A stretch of DNA of 64,000 bases from Lysobacter antibioticus (GTDB taxonomy: Bacteria; Pseudomonadota; Gammaproteobacteria; Xanthomonadales; Xanthomonadaceae): NCBI RefSeq assembly GCF_000731095.1, contig NZ_JMTZ01000030.1, positions 1-64,000 of the forward strand. Direction: 5' to 3'. Made by a program: the position numbers and the translations under genes. Within the stretch, counting starts at the first letter, position 1. Each line of letters starts with the position of its first letter. Below, piece after piece: positions 18,195 to 26,564 of the stretch. A model generated the notes under the pieces. It was not told the origin of the DNA. It worked only from the letters and a program-made list of their open reading frames with translations, and did not search any database.

Positions 18195-19076
18195 TCAGGC
18201 GATCTCGCGACCCGCGCCGGCTTGCCAGATCCGGTACCAGTCCTCGGCATCGAGCTCGATCGACAGCGCCGCGACCGCATCGCGCAGGCCCTGGACGCGG
18301 CCGCTGCCTGTGATCGGCCACGGCCGCGACGGATGCCGCAGCAACCAGGCATAGGCCATCGTCGCCACCGAGGCGCCGTAGCGTTCGCCGAGCGCGGCCA
18401 ACACCTCGTGCACGCGTACGGCCTGGGCATCGCCCTGGCTGAACAAACGCCCGCCGCCGAGCGGCGACCAGATCATCGGCCGCATTCCCAGGGTCTGGCA
18501 TTGGTCGAGCGTGCCGTCGTCCAGCGCCGCCAGATGCAGCGGCGAGAGTTCGACCTGGTGCGTCGCCAGCGAATGCCGCGAATGCAGCAGCGCCAGTTGC
18601 GACGGCGAATGATTGGACACGCCGACCTGCAGGACTTTGCCGGCCGCCTTGAGCTCGTCGAAACAACGGCCGAGCGCATCAGCGTCCATCAACAGGTCGG
18701 GGCGGTGGATCAACAACAGGTCGAGGCGATCGGTGCGCAGCGCGCGCAATGAATTCTCGACCGAAGCAATCACGTGCTCGGGCGAGGTGTCGTAGGACTT
18801 GACCCGGTGCGACGGGCGTTGCGCCGAAGTCAACTTGATTCCGCACTTGCTGACGATCTGGATGCGCTCGCGCAATCCGGGATTCGCCGCCAGGGCCTCG
18901 CCGAACAAGGCCTCGACGCCGTAGTCGCCGTAGATGTCGGCGTGGTCGAAGCTGGTGATGCCGAGATCCAGGGCCGCGCCGATCCAGTGCAGGCGTTGCT
19001 GGACGTCGAAATTCCACTCGGCCATGCGCCAGGCGCCGGCGACGATCGGAGACAGGAACGGATCCGGATGGGACAT
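18195..19076 (-). CDS. Aldo/keto reductase, YdhF-like
   Basis: 293 residues. The barrel and catalytic tetrad are visible: GITSFDHADIYGDYGVEALFGEAL (Asp and Tyr), IVSKCGIKL (Lys) and DLLLIHRPD (His). The cofactor end PITGSGRVQGLRDAV binds NADPH. The protein matches the E. coli YdhF group, cytoplasmic reductases of carbonyl compounds with uncertain natural substrates. Single gene; the (p)ppGpp hydrolase-like gene lies 75 bp upstream. Confidence 0.9.
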   Translation of the reverse strand: MSHPDPFLSPIVAGAWRMAEWNFDVQQRLHWIGAALDLGITSFDHADIYGDYGVEALFGEALAANPGLRERIQIVSKCGIKLTSAQRPSHRVKSYDTSPEHVIASVENSLRALRTDRLDLLLIHRPDLLMDADALGRCFDELKAAGKVLQVGVSNHSPSQLALLHSRHSLATHQVELSPLHLAALDDGTLDQCQTLGMRPMIWSPLGGGRLFSQGDAQAVRVHEVLAALGERYGASVATMAYAWLLRHPSRPWPITGSGRVQGLRDAVAALSIELDAEDWYRIWQAGAGREIA

Positions 19077-19151
19077 GGGCGGGGGCCGAAGTCGAAAGAC
19101 CCCAGTCTAGGGGGTCGCCCGCGGCGGCAGAAGTCCGCACCGCCTCGGCGA

Positions 19152-19706
19152 TCAGGCCGGCTGCCGCTCGACCAGTTCGCCCGCGCGCGCATGCACCTCG
19201 TCGAACACCGCCTCGAGACCCGGGTGGACACCACGCACGCCGGCGACGACCTGCGCCGACCAATCGAAATAATCCTGCTTGCGTTGCGCCGGCCAATCCG
19301 CCGGCGGTTGCGCGAGCAGATCGCGCAAGTTGCAGATCTTGTCGGCCAGCTTGATCAGCTGGGCCTCGCGCGACAGCTGCGGCGCGTGCTCGATCTGCAG
19401 GCGCTTGCGCTCGGCCTTGGGCAGCGACTTGTCGTCGCTGACCTCGAGCACGATGGCGGCGATACGCGCGCCGAACGCCGCTTCGATCTCGGCCGCGCTG
19501 GTCTGCGTGTCCTCGACGGTGTCGTGCAACAAGGCCGCGCACAAGGCGTTCGCGTCGTCGACGCCGCCTTCGTTGGCCAGCACGTCGGCCAGGGCGATGG
19601 GGTGATTGATGTAGGGCGAGGCCTCGGCATCGCGGCGGCGTTGATGGCGGTGGCGCTCGGCCGCGAAGGCGGCGGCGCGAATCAACAATCCATGGGTCGT
19701 GTGCAT
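19152..19706 (-). CDS. HD-domain (p)ppGpp hydrolase-like protein (MESH1 type)
   Basis: 184 residues; AGGAGC precedes the ATG at 19706. It is a stand-alone HD domain: AAAFAAERHRHQRRRDAEASPYINHPIALA, then ALLHDTVEDTQTS (HD metal pair and ED), and LIKLADKICNLRDLL with the late metal Asp. This matches small alarmone hydrolases of the SpoT/MESH1 type, which remove the 3'-pyrophosphate from (p)ppGpp with manganese, or NADPH in the case of MESH1. No synthetase, TGS or ACT domain is present. Role inferred from the family. Confidence 0.85.
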   Translation of the reverse strand: MHTTHGLLIRAAAFAAERHRHQRRRDAEASPYINHPIALADVLANEGGVDDANALCAALLHDTVEDTQTSAAEIEAAFGARIAAIVLEVSDDKSLPKAERKRLQIEHAPQLSREAQLIKLADKICNLRDLLAQPPADWPAQRKQDYFDWSAQVVAGVRGVHPGLEAVFDEVHARAGELVERQPA

Positions 19707-19906
19707 GAGCTGCTCCTTGCAGGTCTCCGCCCAGCGGCTCGCGCCACGCAGCATCGGCTGCGCGGCGGGAATCGGAAAGGGGACGGCGACGGGTCGTTCG
19801 CGGGCTGCGAACCGGCACGGCCGCTGCGGCCATTATAGACCGCCGCAGCCGCGCCGGTCCCGGCGCAATGTTTCCGCTGAGAAACGCTTGCGCGCCCTCG
19901 CTGCGC

Positions 19907-20335
19907 TTACGTAGCCGCGACGGCGGCGAGCGCCTCGATCTCGAACAGCATGCCGTCCAGCGCCAGTCTCGGCACCGGAATCAGGGTGCAGGTCGGGCGG
20001 TGCTCGCTGCCGAAGGCCGCGGCCAGTTCGGCGCCGAACGTATGCAGGCGCGCTTCGCTGTGATCGACGATCAACACGGTCAGCTTGACCACGTCCGACG
20101 GCGATGCGCCGGCCGACCTCAACGCGATGACCAAGTTGTGCATGGCCTGGCGCACCTGCGCCTGGAAATCGTCGGCGAGCGCGCCGTCGGCGGTTTCGCC
20201 GCCCTGCCCGGCGACGAACACCCAGCGCACCGCGCCGGCGACTTCGGCCACGTGCGAGTAACCATTGGGGGCGGGATCGTAGAGACCGGCCGGGTTGCTG
20301 AGGATCAGGACCGGCTTCGGGTTTGCAGCGTTCAT
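19907..20335 (-). CDS. RidA (YjgF/Rid) family protein
   Basis: 142 residues. The Rid fold is shown by YDPAPNGYSHVAEVAGAVRWVFVAGQGGETADG, the DFQAQVRQAMHNLVIALRSAGASPSDVVKLTVL core and a C-terminal RPTCTLIPVPRLALDGMLFEIEA segment. The Arg of the deaminating subtype (usually SR-x-C) appears as RPTCT, so imine/enamine hydrolysis is possible, though it is not the archetypal RidA sequence. Cytoplasmic, probably trimeric. Single gene. Confidence 0.85.
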   Translation of the reverse strand: MNAANPKPVLILSNPAGLYDPAPNGYSHVAEVAGAVRWVFVAGQGGETADGALADDFQAQVRQAMHNLVIALRSAGASPSDVVKLTVLIVDHSEARLHTFGAELAAAFGSEHRPTCTLIPVPRLALDGMLFEIEALAAVAAT

Positions 20336-20730
20336 TGCGATTCCTTCGATGTGGGGTTATCGAGCTGCGGTCGATCGCCGTCATATTCAATACGACGGTC
20401 AGTGCGGCGCTTCGACTCGCTCTCTAGCTCACGACGATTCACTGCATCGGTCTGTGACATCCGCCGGCTCGGCTGGTCTCGTCAGCGTGGCCATCGGCCT
20501 GCATCGATGGCTGGATGCAGACGAAGCCCGCGCCTTCTTTGCTCCCTTTGGTAACGGGGCCACGCCCGAAGCGCACGAAGCCCGGCACGCCGGCGCGTGG
20601 GGATTTGCTTCAGCCGATGAGGCGACAGAGAGAGCAAGAGCAAATCCCCCCGCCCCCCTCAACAAAGGGGGAGTGCGGTGTGGATCGGGCAGCGTGGCGT
20701 CGGGCAGGAGCCTGCGTCCCGACGAAGGTT
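20336..20730. other. Intergenic region with degenerate MITE-like ends
   Basis: 395 bp between two leftward genes. The centre carries two end sequences of the AGCAAATCCCCC repeat family (20599-20609 and 20639-20651). No coding signal is seen. The rest is unremarkable. Confidence 0.45.
20599..20651. repeat. Outward-facing ends of AGCAAATCCCC dispersed repeat
   Basis: GGGGATTTGCT at 20599-20609 and AGCAAATCCCCCC at 20639-20651 are the right and left end signatures of the complete element at 33866-34102, but here in the reverse order, back to back. After the left end comes the same internal hairpin type (CCCCCCTCAACAAAGGGGG, ending about 20672). This looks like the junction of two degenerate copies. 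Confidence 0.5.
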
Positions 20731-21135
20731 TCAGGGCCTGTCGCCGACATTCAGCGCAAAGCCTTCGTCTAGCCAACCGGTGATTCCGCCGGCCATCAGC
20801 TTGACCGCCAGGCCCAGCTGAGCGAGGCGCACCGCCGCGCGCGCCGCGCCGTTGCAATGCGGCCCGGCGCAATAGACCACGAACAGGGTCGAGGGCGGGT
20901 ACGCGCTCATCTTCGAGGCGATGATCTTGCGGTGCGGCAGGCTGATCGCGCCCGGCAAATGGCCTTTCGCGTAAAGCGCGGGGCTGCGCGCGTCGATCAG
21001 GACGAAACCGGGCGCGCCCGATTGCAAGGCTTCGTGGGTATCCCAGCAATCGGTCTCGAAGGCGAACTGCGATTGAAAGTGCTGCAGGGCCAGCTCGGAC
21101 GCAGCGGCAGGGATCTCGGTGACGGCGTTGCGCAT
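20731..21135 (-). CDS. Rhodanese-like sulfurtransferase
   Basis: 134 residues from the ATG at 21135, preceded by GGAACC. The domain is complete: APGFVLIDARSPALYAKGHLPGAISLPHRKI, active-site Cys in VVYCAGPHCNGAARAAVRLAQLG, and MAGGITGWLDEGF. The loop CAGPHCN with a second Cys is typical of the rhodaneses that neighbour FtrA regulators. It moves sulfane sulfur to an unknown acceptor in the cytoplasm. Divergent from ftrA with a palindrome in the 95-bp gap, so FtrA very likely controls it. Confidence 0.9.
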   Translation of the reverse strand: MRNAVTEIPAAASELALQHFQSQFAFETDCWDTHEALQSGAPGFVLIDARSPALYAKGHLPGAISLPHRKIIASKMSAYPPSTLFVVYCAGPHCNGAARAAVRLAQLGLAVKLMAGGITGWLDEGFALNVGDRP

Positions 21136-21200
21136 GGCGGGTTCCGGGAAACGATGGGAGGAGGTGCAGCCATTGTCGGCGCGGCCGGCTCCGGCCACTA

Positions 21201-21216
21201 TTGGCAGGAATGCCAA
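21201..21216. promoter_or_regulatory. Palindromic operator between rhodanese and ftrA
   Basis: TTGGCA and TGCCAA form a perfect inverted repeat around GGAA. It lies in the divergent intergenic region 15 bp before the preferred ftrA start. The pairing of an FtrA-type regulator with a divergent rhodanese makes autoregulation and control of the rhodanese the simplest reading. Confidence 0.6.
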
Positions 21217-21230
21217 GCATCGATCAAATC

Positions 21231-22232
21231 ATGCCGAAGTCGACACCCCGCCCCGGCCCCACCAACCCGCGCGTCGCCGTGCTCGCCTACGACGGCCTGT
21301 GCGCGTTCGAATTCTCCTGCGCCGCCGAGGTGTTCGGTTTGGCGCGGCCAGAACTCGGCGCGGGCTGGTACCGCTTCGAGACCTGCGCCGCGCAACGCCG
21401 CCCTTTGCGCGGCCAGTACGGGCTGAAGATTTCCGCCGATGGCGGACTCGACCGCCTGGTGCGCGCCGGTACGGTGATCATTCCCGGTTGGAGTTCGATC
21501 GATGCCGCGGTGCCGACACGCATCGTCGAAGCGCTGCGCGAAGCCCATGCGCGCGGTGCGCGCCTGCTGTCGATCTGCTCGGGCGCGTTCGCGCTCGCCG
21601 CGACCGGGCTGCTCGACGAACGCCGCGCGACCACGCACTGGCGCTATGTGGACGCCCTGCGCGAGCGCTATCCGCGCATCCGTGTCGATCCGAATGCCTT
21701 GTACATCGACGAAGGCAGCCTGCTGACCTCGGCCGGCAGCGCCGCCGGCCTGGACTTGTGCCTGCACCTGGTACGCCGCGATTGGGGGCCGAAGATCGCC
21801 AACCACGTCGCCCGCCGCCTGGTGATCCCGCCGCACCGCGAAGGCGGCCAGGCCCAGTACATCGACCGCCCGATCGAGCGCGAGGCCGACAACGCGCTGT
21901 CGCCCTTGCTCGAACGCATGCGCAAGCGCCTCGCCGAACCGCTGCCGGTGGCGGTGCTCGCCGACATGGCCGCGATGAGCGAACGCAACTTCATGCGCCG
22001 CTTCAAGCAGAGCACCGGCATGACTCCGGCCGACTGGCTGATCCAGGCGCGCGTCGACCGCGCGCGCGAACTGCTCGAAACCACGGCCTGGGCGATCGAC
22101 CGCATCGCCGGCAGCACCGGCTTCGGCAGTGCCATCACCATGCGCCATCACTTCCGCCGCAAGCTCGGGCTGAGCCCGCGCGATTACCGCGAGCGCTTCG
22201 CCCGCGACGCCTCAGCGGCTGCGAACCGCTAA
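21231..22232 (+). CDS. ftrA: FtrA/GlxA-family AraC-type transcriptional regulator
   Basis: 333 residues from the ATG at 21231; in-frame ATG 21210 and TTG 21201 lie inside the operator palindrome and have no properly spaced ribosome site. The N-terminal DJ-1/PfpI-like domain spans about 15-190 (VAVLAYDGLCAFEFSCAAEVFGL; LLSICSGAFALAATGLLDERRATTHW, with the conserved Cys). The C-terminal AraC domain spans about 220-330 (MSERNFMRRFKQSTGMTPADWLIQARVDRARELLE and GFGSAITMRHHFRRKLGLSP). It should activate or repress the divergent rhodanese gene. Confidence 0.9.
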   Translation: MPKSTPRPGPTNPRVAVLAYDGLCAFEFSCAAEVFGLARPELGAGWYRFETCAAQRRPLRGQYGLKISADGGLDRLVRAGTVIIPGWSSIDAAVPTRIVEALREAHARGARLLSICSGAFALAATGLLDERRATTHWRYVDALRERYPRIRVDPNALYIDEGSLLTSAGSAAGLDLCLHLVRRDWGPKIANHVARRLVIPPHREGGQAQYIDRPIEREADNALSPLLERMRKRLAEPLPVAVLADMAAMSERNFMRRFKQSTGMTPADWLIQARVDRARELLETTAWAIDRIAGSTGFGSAITMRHHFRRKLGLSPRDYRERFARDASAAANR

Positions 22233-22257
22233 GTCGCCCTAACCCGCATCGACCCGG

Positions 22258-22902
22258 TTAGTCGCGCAACACGCCGGCGGCCTCCAGCCAACCCCGCAGC
22301 CCCTCGCAGTCGCGATAGCGCAAGCCGCGCGCGCCCAGTGCCACCGCGGCGGCGACGTTGTCGGGGTCGTCGTCGACGAACAGCGCCTGCCGCGCCTCGA
22401 CCCCGGCACGGGCGAACGCCGCACGGAAGATCTCCGGCTCCGGCTTCAGCAAGCCGAGTTCGCTAGAGTTGACCACGGCGTCGAAGCGTTCGCTCAGCCC
22501 GAGCGTCTGCAGGTCGCGCGCCAGCCGCGTGGTCGCATTGCTGACCAGGACCAGGCGCAGATCGGGACGGCAGTCGTCGAGCAAGGCCATGACCTCGGTA
22601 TCGAGCTGTCCGCAAGGCTGCGACCACTGCCCGACCGCGGCCTCGGCCTCGCTGCCGGGATAGCTCGCACGCAGGCGCTCGGCCACTTGCTCGCGCCATT
22701 GCTCGTCGGTAATGCGGCCGGCCAGCGCCTGGTCCAGCAAGGCCGGCACGAAGGCGATGCGCCGCAGGCTGCCGATCGGCAGGCCGTGGGCGATTTCGAT
22801 CGCATCGTCGCTGGCCGGCCATCGGCGCAGCACGCCGTCGAAATCGATCAACAACGCCGCATAGCCCGGCGCCTGGGCCGTAGCGAGGCCGTGGTCGTTC
22901 AT
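22258..22902 (-). CDS. HAD-family phosphatase
   Basis: 214 residues. The four HAD motifs are present: LIDFDGVLRRW with nucleophile Asp20 and Asp22, LVLVSNATTRLA (Ser/Thr), GLLKPEPEIFRAAF (Lys) and ALFVDDDPDNVAAA (acidic pair). The helical cap spans about 30-100. It most resembles small-molecule phosphatases of subfamily IA; substrate unknown. It converges on ftrA with 25 bp between. Confidence 0.9.
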   Translation of the reverse strand: MNDHGLATAQAPGYAALLIDFDGVLRRWPASDDAIEIAHGLPIGSLRRIAFVPALLDQALAGRITDEQWREQVAERLRASYPGSEAEAAVGQWSQPCGQLDTEVMALLDDCRPDLRLVLVSNATTRLARDLQTLGLSERFDAVVNSSELGLLKPEPEIFRAAFARAGVEARQALFVDDDPDNVAAAVALGARGLRYRDCEGLRGWLEAAGVLRD

Positions 22903-22987
22903 GCCGCGATTATCCGCGCGTCCGCGGCGACTCGCCACGGGCAGCGACGCGATGAATACGACGCGGCAAACACGCGCCCGCGCGCGA

Positions 22988-23278
22988 TCAGGCCTTGCGC
23001 GGCGGCATGCGAAACTTGCGCCCACCCTTGAGCAAGCCCATGACCGCGTCGTGGCATTGCGTGCAATAGAAGCCGCGCTCCTGGCCCGAACGCGGGTCCA
23101 GGTTCTCGTGCGGCTCGACGCAGTCGGGCAGGTAGGGACGAATCGACTTCATGTCGAGCACCGCGGAGTAATACACCCATTCGCGGCATTGCTCCGACCA
23201 GGCCTGGCCGCGAAAGCCGACCGCAATGCCGGCCGCGGCCAGGGCGTGTTCGAGCGGGCGCAGGTGTTCGCAGACCAT
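22988..23278 (-). CDS. Conserved protein of unknown function with CTQCH motif
   Basis: 96 residues beginning MVCEHLRPLEHALAAAGI. Four or five cysteines are spread out, including YCTQCHDAV near residue 72, which could hold half a zinc site. The middle WSEQCREWVYYSAVLDMKSIRPYLPDCVEPHENLDPRSGQERG looks like a compact domain and the tail is basic (GRKFRMPPRKA). I do not recognise the family and propose no function. Single gene, 85 bp upstream of the HAD gene on the same strand. Confidence 0.65.
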   Translation of the reverse strand: MVCEHLRPLEHALAAAGIAVGFRGQAWSEQCREWVYYSAVLDMKSIRPYLPDCVEPHENLDPRSGQERGFYCTQCHDAVMGLLKGGRKFRMPPRKA

Positions 23279-23323
23279 GCTGCGATCTTGCCCGACCGCG
23301 GCGGTGAGTGTAAGCCGCGGCCC

Positions 23324-24850
23324 TCAGTCGCCCGGATGCGCCGGATGAGTCTGGATCTGCCGCGACAATGCCTGCTCGAAGGCCCGCCCTTCGTCCAGAC
23401 GGCGGTCGATCTCGGCCATCGGCAGCCAACGCCCTTGCGCGAACACGCCGGCGATCTTGGCGACGTTGTGGAGGTCGGCCAGCGGGTCGGCGTCGAGCAA
23501 CACCAGATTGGCGCGCTCGCCCTCGCGCACCGCGCCGCTGCCGCTTTTGGGGTCGAACAGACGATGCGCGTTGATCGAGGCCGCGCGCAGCACCTCGATC
23601 GGGCGCAGGCCGATCTCGCGCAGTTCGATCATTTCCTGCTGCACCGAGACGCCGAAGGCCAGGCCCGGCAGGGACGCATCGGTGCCGACCGTCAGCGGCA
23701 CGCCGCGTTTCCACAACTGCCGGGTCAGCACGCGGGCGAAGTCGTAGCCGGCCGAGAAAGTATCGGCGCCGTCCTGGTCGCGGAATGCCTGGCTCAGGTA
23801 GCGGTTGGCCGGCGGCGCCCAGTCGATGCGGGTGACCGGATCGACGCGCGCCGCCCAATCGCCCGGCACAGGCGGCACCGCGCGCTGCACGTACATGCCG
23901 ACGATGGTCTTGAGCGTGACCAGGGTCGGCGTGACCGCGATCTTGCGTTCGGCGACCGCATCGGCCAGCACGTCGAGGTCGCGCGGCGCCAGATCGGAGC
24001 CGATGCGCGCGTAGCGGGTCAGCTCTTCGCTGTGGGCGATGTTGTCCATCGGATGGGCGAAGGCGAAGGCGCGGTCGGCGCAGCTCGCGCAACCCAGCTC
24101 GGGCAGATGGCCGCTGGTGATCATGCCCTGCCGCCCGGCCTCGTCGACGACCGCTCGATAAGTCTCGCGGTTGAGGAACTGATAGGGCTTGATGAAATCG
24201 TAGCCGCGCTCGCGCGCCTGGCGCACCGCCGCGGCGCCGTCGGCGGCAGTGGTCGGCGCCTCCGGCTTCGAGGCCGGCACCGTTGCGGCCGGTTGCACAG
24301 CGACCGCAGCGCGCGGGCCGTTGATGCGCTTGCCGACATACAACTGCGGCCCGGCGATACGGCCGGCGGCGATTTCCTCGCGCAGCCACAGCAGGTCTTC
24401 GTCGCTGCGCGCGCCACCGCCGAGATTGGCCGCGCCGGTCACCCCGGCCTTGAGCAAGCCGAGCATCACCTGGCGGTCGTAGCGATGCGCCGACCCAAGA
24501 TCGAGCGTGGAGATCCTCGGGTCCTTGCTGTCGCGGATCGCGCCTTCGTTGGCGAGGTGCACGTGCGCATCGACGAACCCGGGCACCAAGTACTTGCCGC
24601 GTCCGTCGATGGCGGTCGCGCCATGCGCTTTCGCCTTCGCGCCCGGTGCCAGGATCCGCACGATGCGGCCGTCGCGGATCAGCACGCTGCGGTGCGGCAG
24701 CACCTCGTCGGTATCGGCCGGGATCACGGTGACGTCGGAGACCAGCCAGGTGCCGGCCGCTTGCGCCGGGGCCGTGTCGGCGGCGCCGGCGGCGGTCGCG
24801 CCCGCAGGATTCGTGGCCCCCAAGGTCAAGGCCAACAAGTAAGCGATCAT
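23324..24850 (-). CDS. Exported metal-dependent amidohydrolase
   Basis: 508 residues; AGGAGTCGGGA precedes the ATG at 24850. A signal peptide covers about residues 1-25. The amidohydrolase barrel shows GKYLVPGFVDAHVHLAN (HxH metal site), a Lys in DFIKPYQFLN, metal His residues in ITSGHLPELG and AFAHPMDNIAHSEE, and the catalytic Asp in LTVGTDASLPGL. This is the imidazolonepropionase/prolidase-like subtype found in many exported xanthomonad proteins. Substrate unknown, possibly a cyclic amide or dipeptide. Single gene. Confidence 0.88.
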   Translation of the reverse strand: MIAYLLALTLGATNPAGATAAGAADTAPAQAAGTWLVSDVTVIPADTDEVLPHRSVLIRDGRIVRILAPGAKAKAHGATAIDGRGKYLVPGFVDAHVHLANEGAIRDSKDPRISTLDLGSAHRYDRQVMLGLLKAGVTGAANLGGGARSDEDLLWLREEIAAGRIAGPQLYVGKRINGPRAAVAVQPAATVPASKPEAPTTAADGAAAVRQARERGYDFIKPYQFLNRETYRAVVDEAGRQGMITSGHLPELGCASCADRAFAFAHPMDNIAHSEELTRYARIGSDLAPRDLDVLADAVAERKIAVTPTLVTLKTIVGMYVQRAVPPVPGDWAARVDPVTRIDWAPPANRYLSQAFRDQDGADTFSAGYDFARVLTRQLWKRGVPLTVGTDASLPGLAFGVSVQQEMIELREIGLRPIEVLRAASINAHRLFDPKSGSGAVREGERANLVLLDADPLADLHNVAKIAGVFAQGRWLPMAEIDRRLDEGRAFEQALSRQIQTHPAHPGD

Positions 24851-25218
24851 TCCCGACTCCTGGCTCGTTCTCGTGCCGATGATCCGTCGACGATAATAGG
24901 CGGCCGATCCGGCGGCATCGGCCGCAGGTCGCACGCGGACCGGCACGCCCGCGCCAACGACAGATGCACGGACCGGCGCCAGGGTTGAAAGCGCTCGCCA
25001 CCCTAGCTCTCGCCACCCTAGCTCCCTCCGCCCCTCGGTTCGGCCGCATCCGCAAGCGCTCGCCCCGGCTGCCGCGAAAACGGCGGGCGGCGGTCTCGGA
25101 TATCCTCCTGTCCGGAGCTGCGCCTCCGCTTTCTCCGGCAACAGGTTCGAGTCATGCAACACGCCACTCATCGGGTTCATCGCAACGGATTCATCGCGTC
25201 GACCGAGCGGGCACCGTC

Positions 25219-25899
25219 GTGAAAGACAAGATCGTCGTCTTCACCGGCGCCGGCGTCAGCGCCGAGAGCGGGCTCAAGACCTTCCGCGACATGGGCGGAC
25301 TCTGGCACGAGTACCGCCTCGAAGACGTCGCCTCGCCGCAGGCCTGGCAACGCGATCCGGCCACCGTGCTGCGCTTCTACAACGAGCGCCGCAAGGGCGT
25401 GCTCGCGGCGCGACCGAACGCCGCCCACCTGGCCATCGCCCGGCTCGAAGAGAAGTACGAGGTCGTGGTGATCACCCAGAACATCGACGACCTGCACGAA
25501 CGCGCCGGTTCGTCGACGGTGATCCACGTGCACGGCGAAATCCTCAAGGCGCGCAATACCGTCGCGCCGGAACGGATCTATCCGCTCAAGCGCCCGCTGA
25601 TCGAACTCGGCGACCTGTGCGAACGCGGCAGCCAGCTGCGCCCCGACGTGGTCTGGTTCGGCGAAGCCGTGCGCCACATGGACCAGGCCGAGGCGCATTT
25701 CTCGACCGCGGCCAAGGTGCTGGCGATCGGCACCTCGTTGAGCGTCTACCCGGCCGCCGGCCTGGTCGCGTATGCCCCGTTCTCGGCCGAGCGCTGCTTC
25801 GTCTCGCCCGAGCTGCAGGAGGTGCCTCGCGGTTATCGCTTCCTGCAAGGCACGGCGACCGCGGTGGTACCGCCGTTGGTCGAGGAATGGCTGCGCTGA
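25219..25899 (+). CDS. cobB: Sirtuin-type NAD-dependent protein deacylase CobB, class III
   Basis: 226 residues from the GTG at 25219 (weak ribosome site; the frame is open further upstream but without family sequence). NAD site GAGVSAESGLKTFRD, TQNIDDLHERAGS, catalytic His105 in IHVHGEI, and GTSLSVYPAAGLV are present. Tyr54 and Arg57 in FYNERR form the YxxR motif of class III enzymes that remove succinyl and malonyl groups. The usual four zinc cysteines are missing: only one Cys lies in the small domain. Expected to deacylate lysines in cytoplasmic proteins. Confidence 0.9.
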   Translation: MKDKIVVFTGAGVSAESGLKTFRDMGGLWHEYRLEDVASPQAWQRDPATVLRFYNERRKGVLAARPNAAHLAIARLEEKYEVVVITQNIDDLHERAGSSTVIHVHGEILKARNTVAPERIYPLKRPLIELGDLCERGSQLRPDVVWFGEAVRHMDQAEAHFSTAAKVLAIGTSLSVYPAAGLVAYAPFSAERCFVSPELQEVPRGYRFLQGTATAVVPPLVEEWLR

Positions 25900-26054
25900 G
25901 CGCGAGTCGATAACCCGCTGATCGATAGATAGCCGGCTGATCGATAGCCGGCCGGCAGACCCTCATGGCCCCGTCCGCCAGGTAATCGCGACCGTCCACG
26001 CAGAACCTGCGCCGCCGTATGGATTCGTCGCGCGCGACCTTCTAGACTCGCTGA

Positions 26055-26564
26055 ATGCGCGTCTCCCTACTCGCCGAACGCAGCATCTCCGCCACGCCCG
26101 AGGCGGTATTCGCCTTGGCCCTGGATCCTGAGCGCTTCCCGGCCCTGTTCGAAGGCTACGGCCCGATTCCCGGCCTGCGCCGCATCACCCCGCTGGCGCC
26201 GCCCGCGGTCGGCAGCATGCGCACGCTGGAGAACCAGGACGGCTCGCGCCTGATGGAGCGCATCACCGCCTTCGATCCGCCGCGCCGCCACGCCTATACC
26301 TTGAGCGGGTTCCGCGGGCCGCTGGCCTGGCTCGCGCGCGAAGGCCACGCCGACTGGACCTTCGCCGCCGAATCGATCGAGCGTTCGGCCGGCACACCGA
26401 CCTCCACCCGCGTGCTTTGGCGCTACGACTTCGAGCTGACCAATGCCCTGGCCTGGCCGTTCGCCTGGCCCTTGCTGCACGGCTTCATGCAGGTGGCGAT
26501 GCGGCAATGCCTGGAACGCATGGCCGAGGCCCTGGAAACCGCCTGGCGACGGGAGCGCGATTGA
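26055..26564 (+). CDS. SRPBCC family protein
   Basis: 169 residues. RVSLLAERSISATPEAVFALALDPERFPALFEGYGPIPGLR is the typical strand-helix opening of polyketide-cyclase/SRPBCC domains, and WRYDFELTNALAWPFAWPLLHGFMQVAMRQCLERMAEALE forms the closing helix. It binds a hydrophobic ligand by analogy; no ligand is known. Its stop overlaps the ATG of the sterol desaturase gene (TGATG), so the two are translationally coupled, which suggests a joint role with a lipid. Confidence 0.85.
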   Translation: MRVSLLAERSISATPEAVFALALDPERFPALFEGYGPIPGLRRITPLAPPAVGSMRTLENQDGSRLMERITAFDPPRRHAYTLSGFRGPLAWLAREGHADWTFAAESIERSAGTPTSTRVLWRYDFELTNALAWPFAWPLLHGFMQVAMRQCLERMAEALETAWRRERD

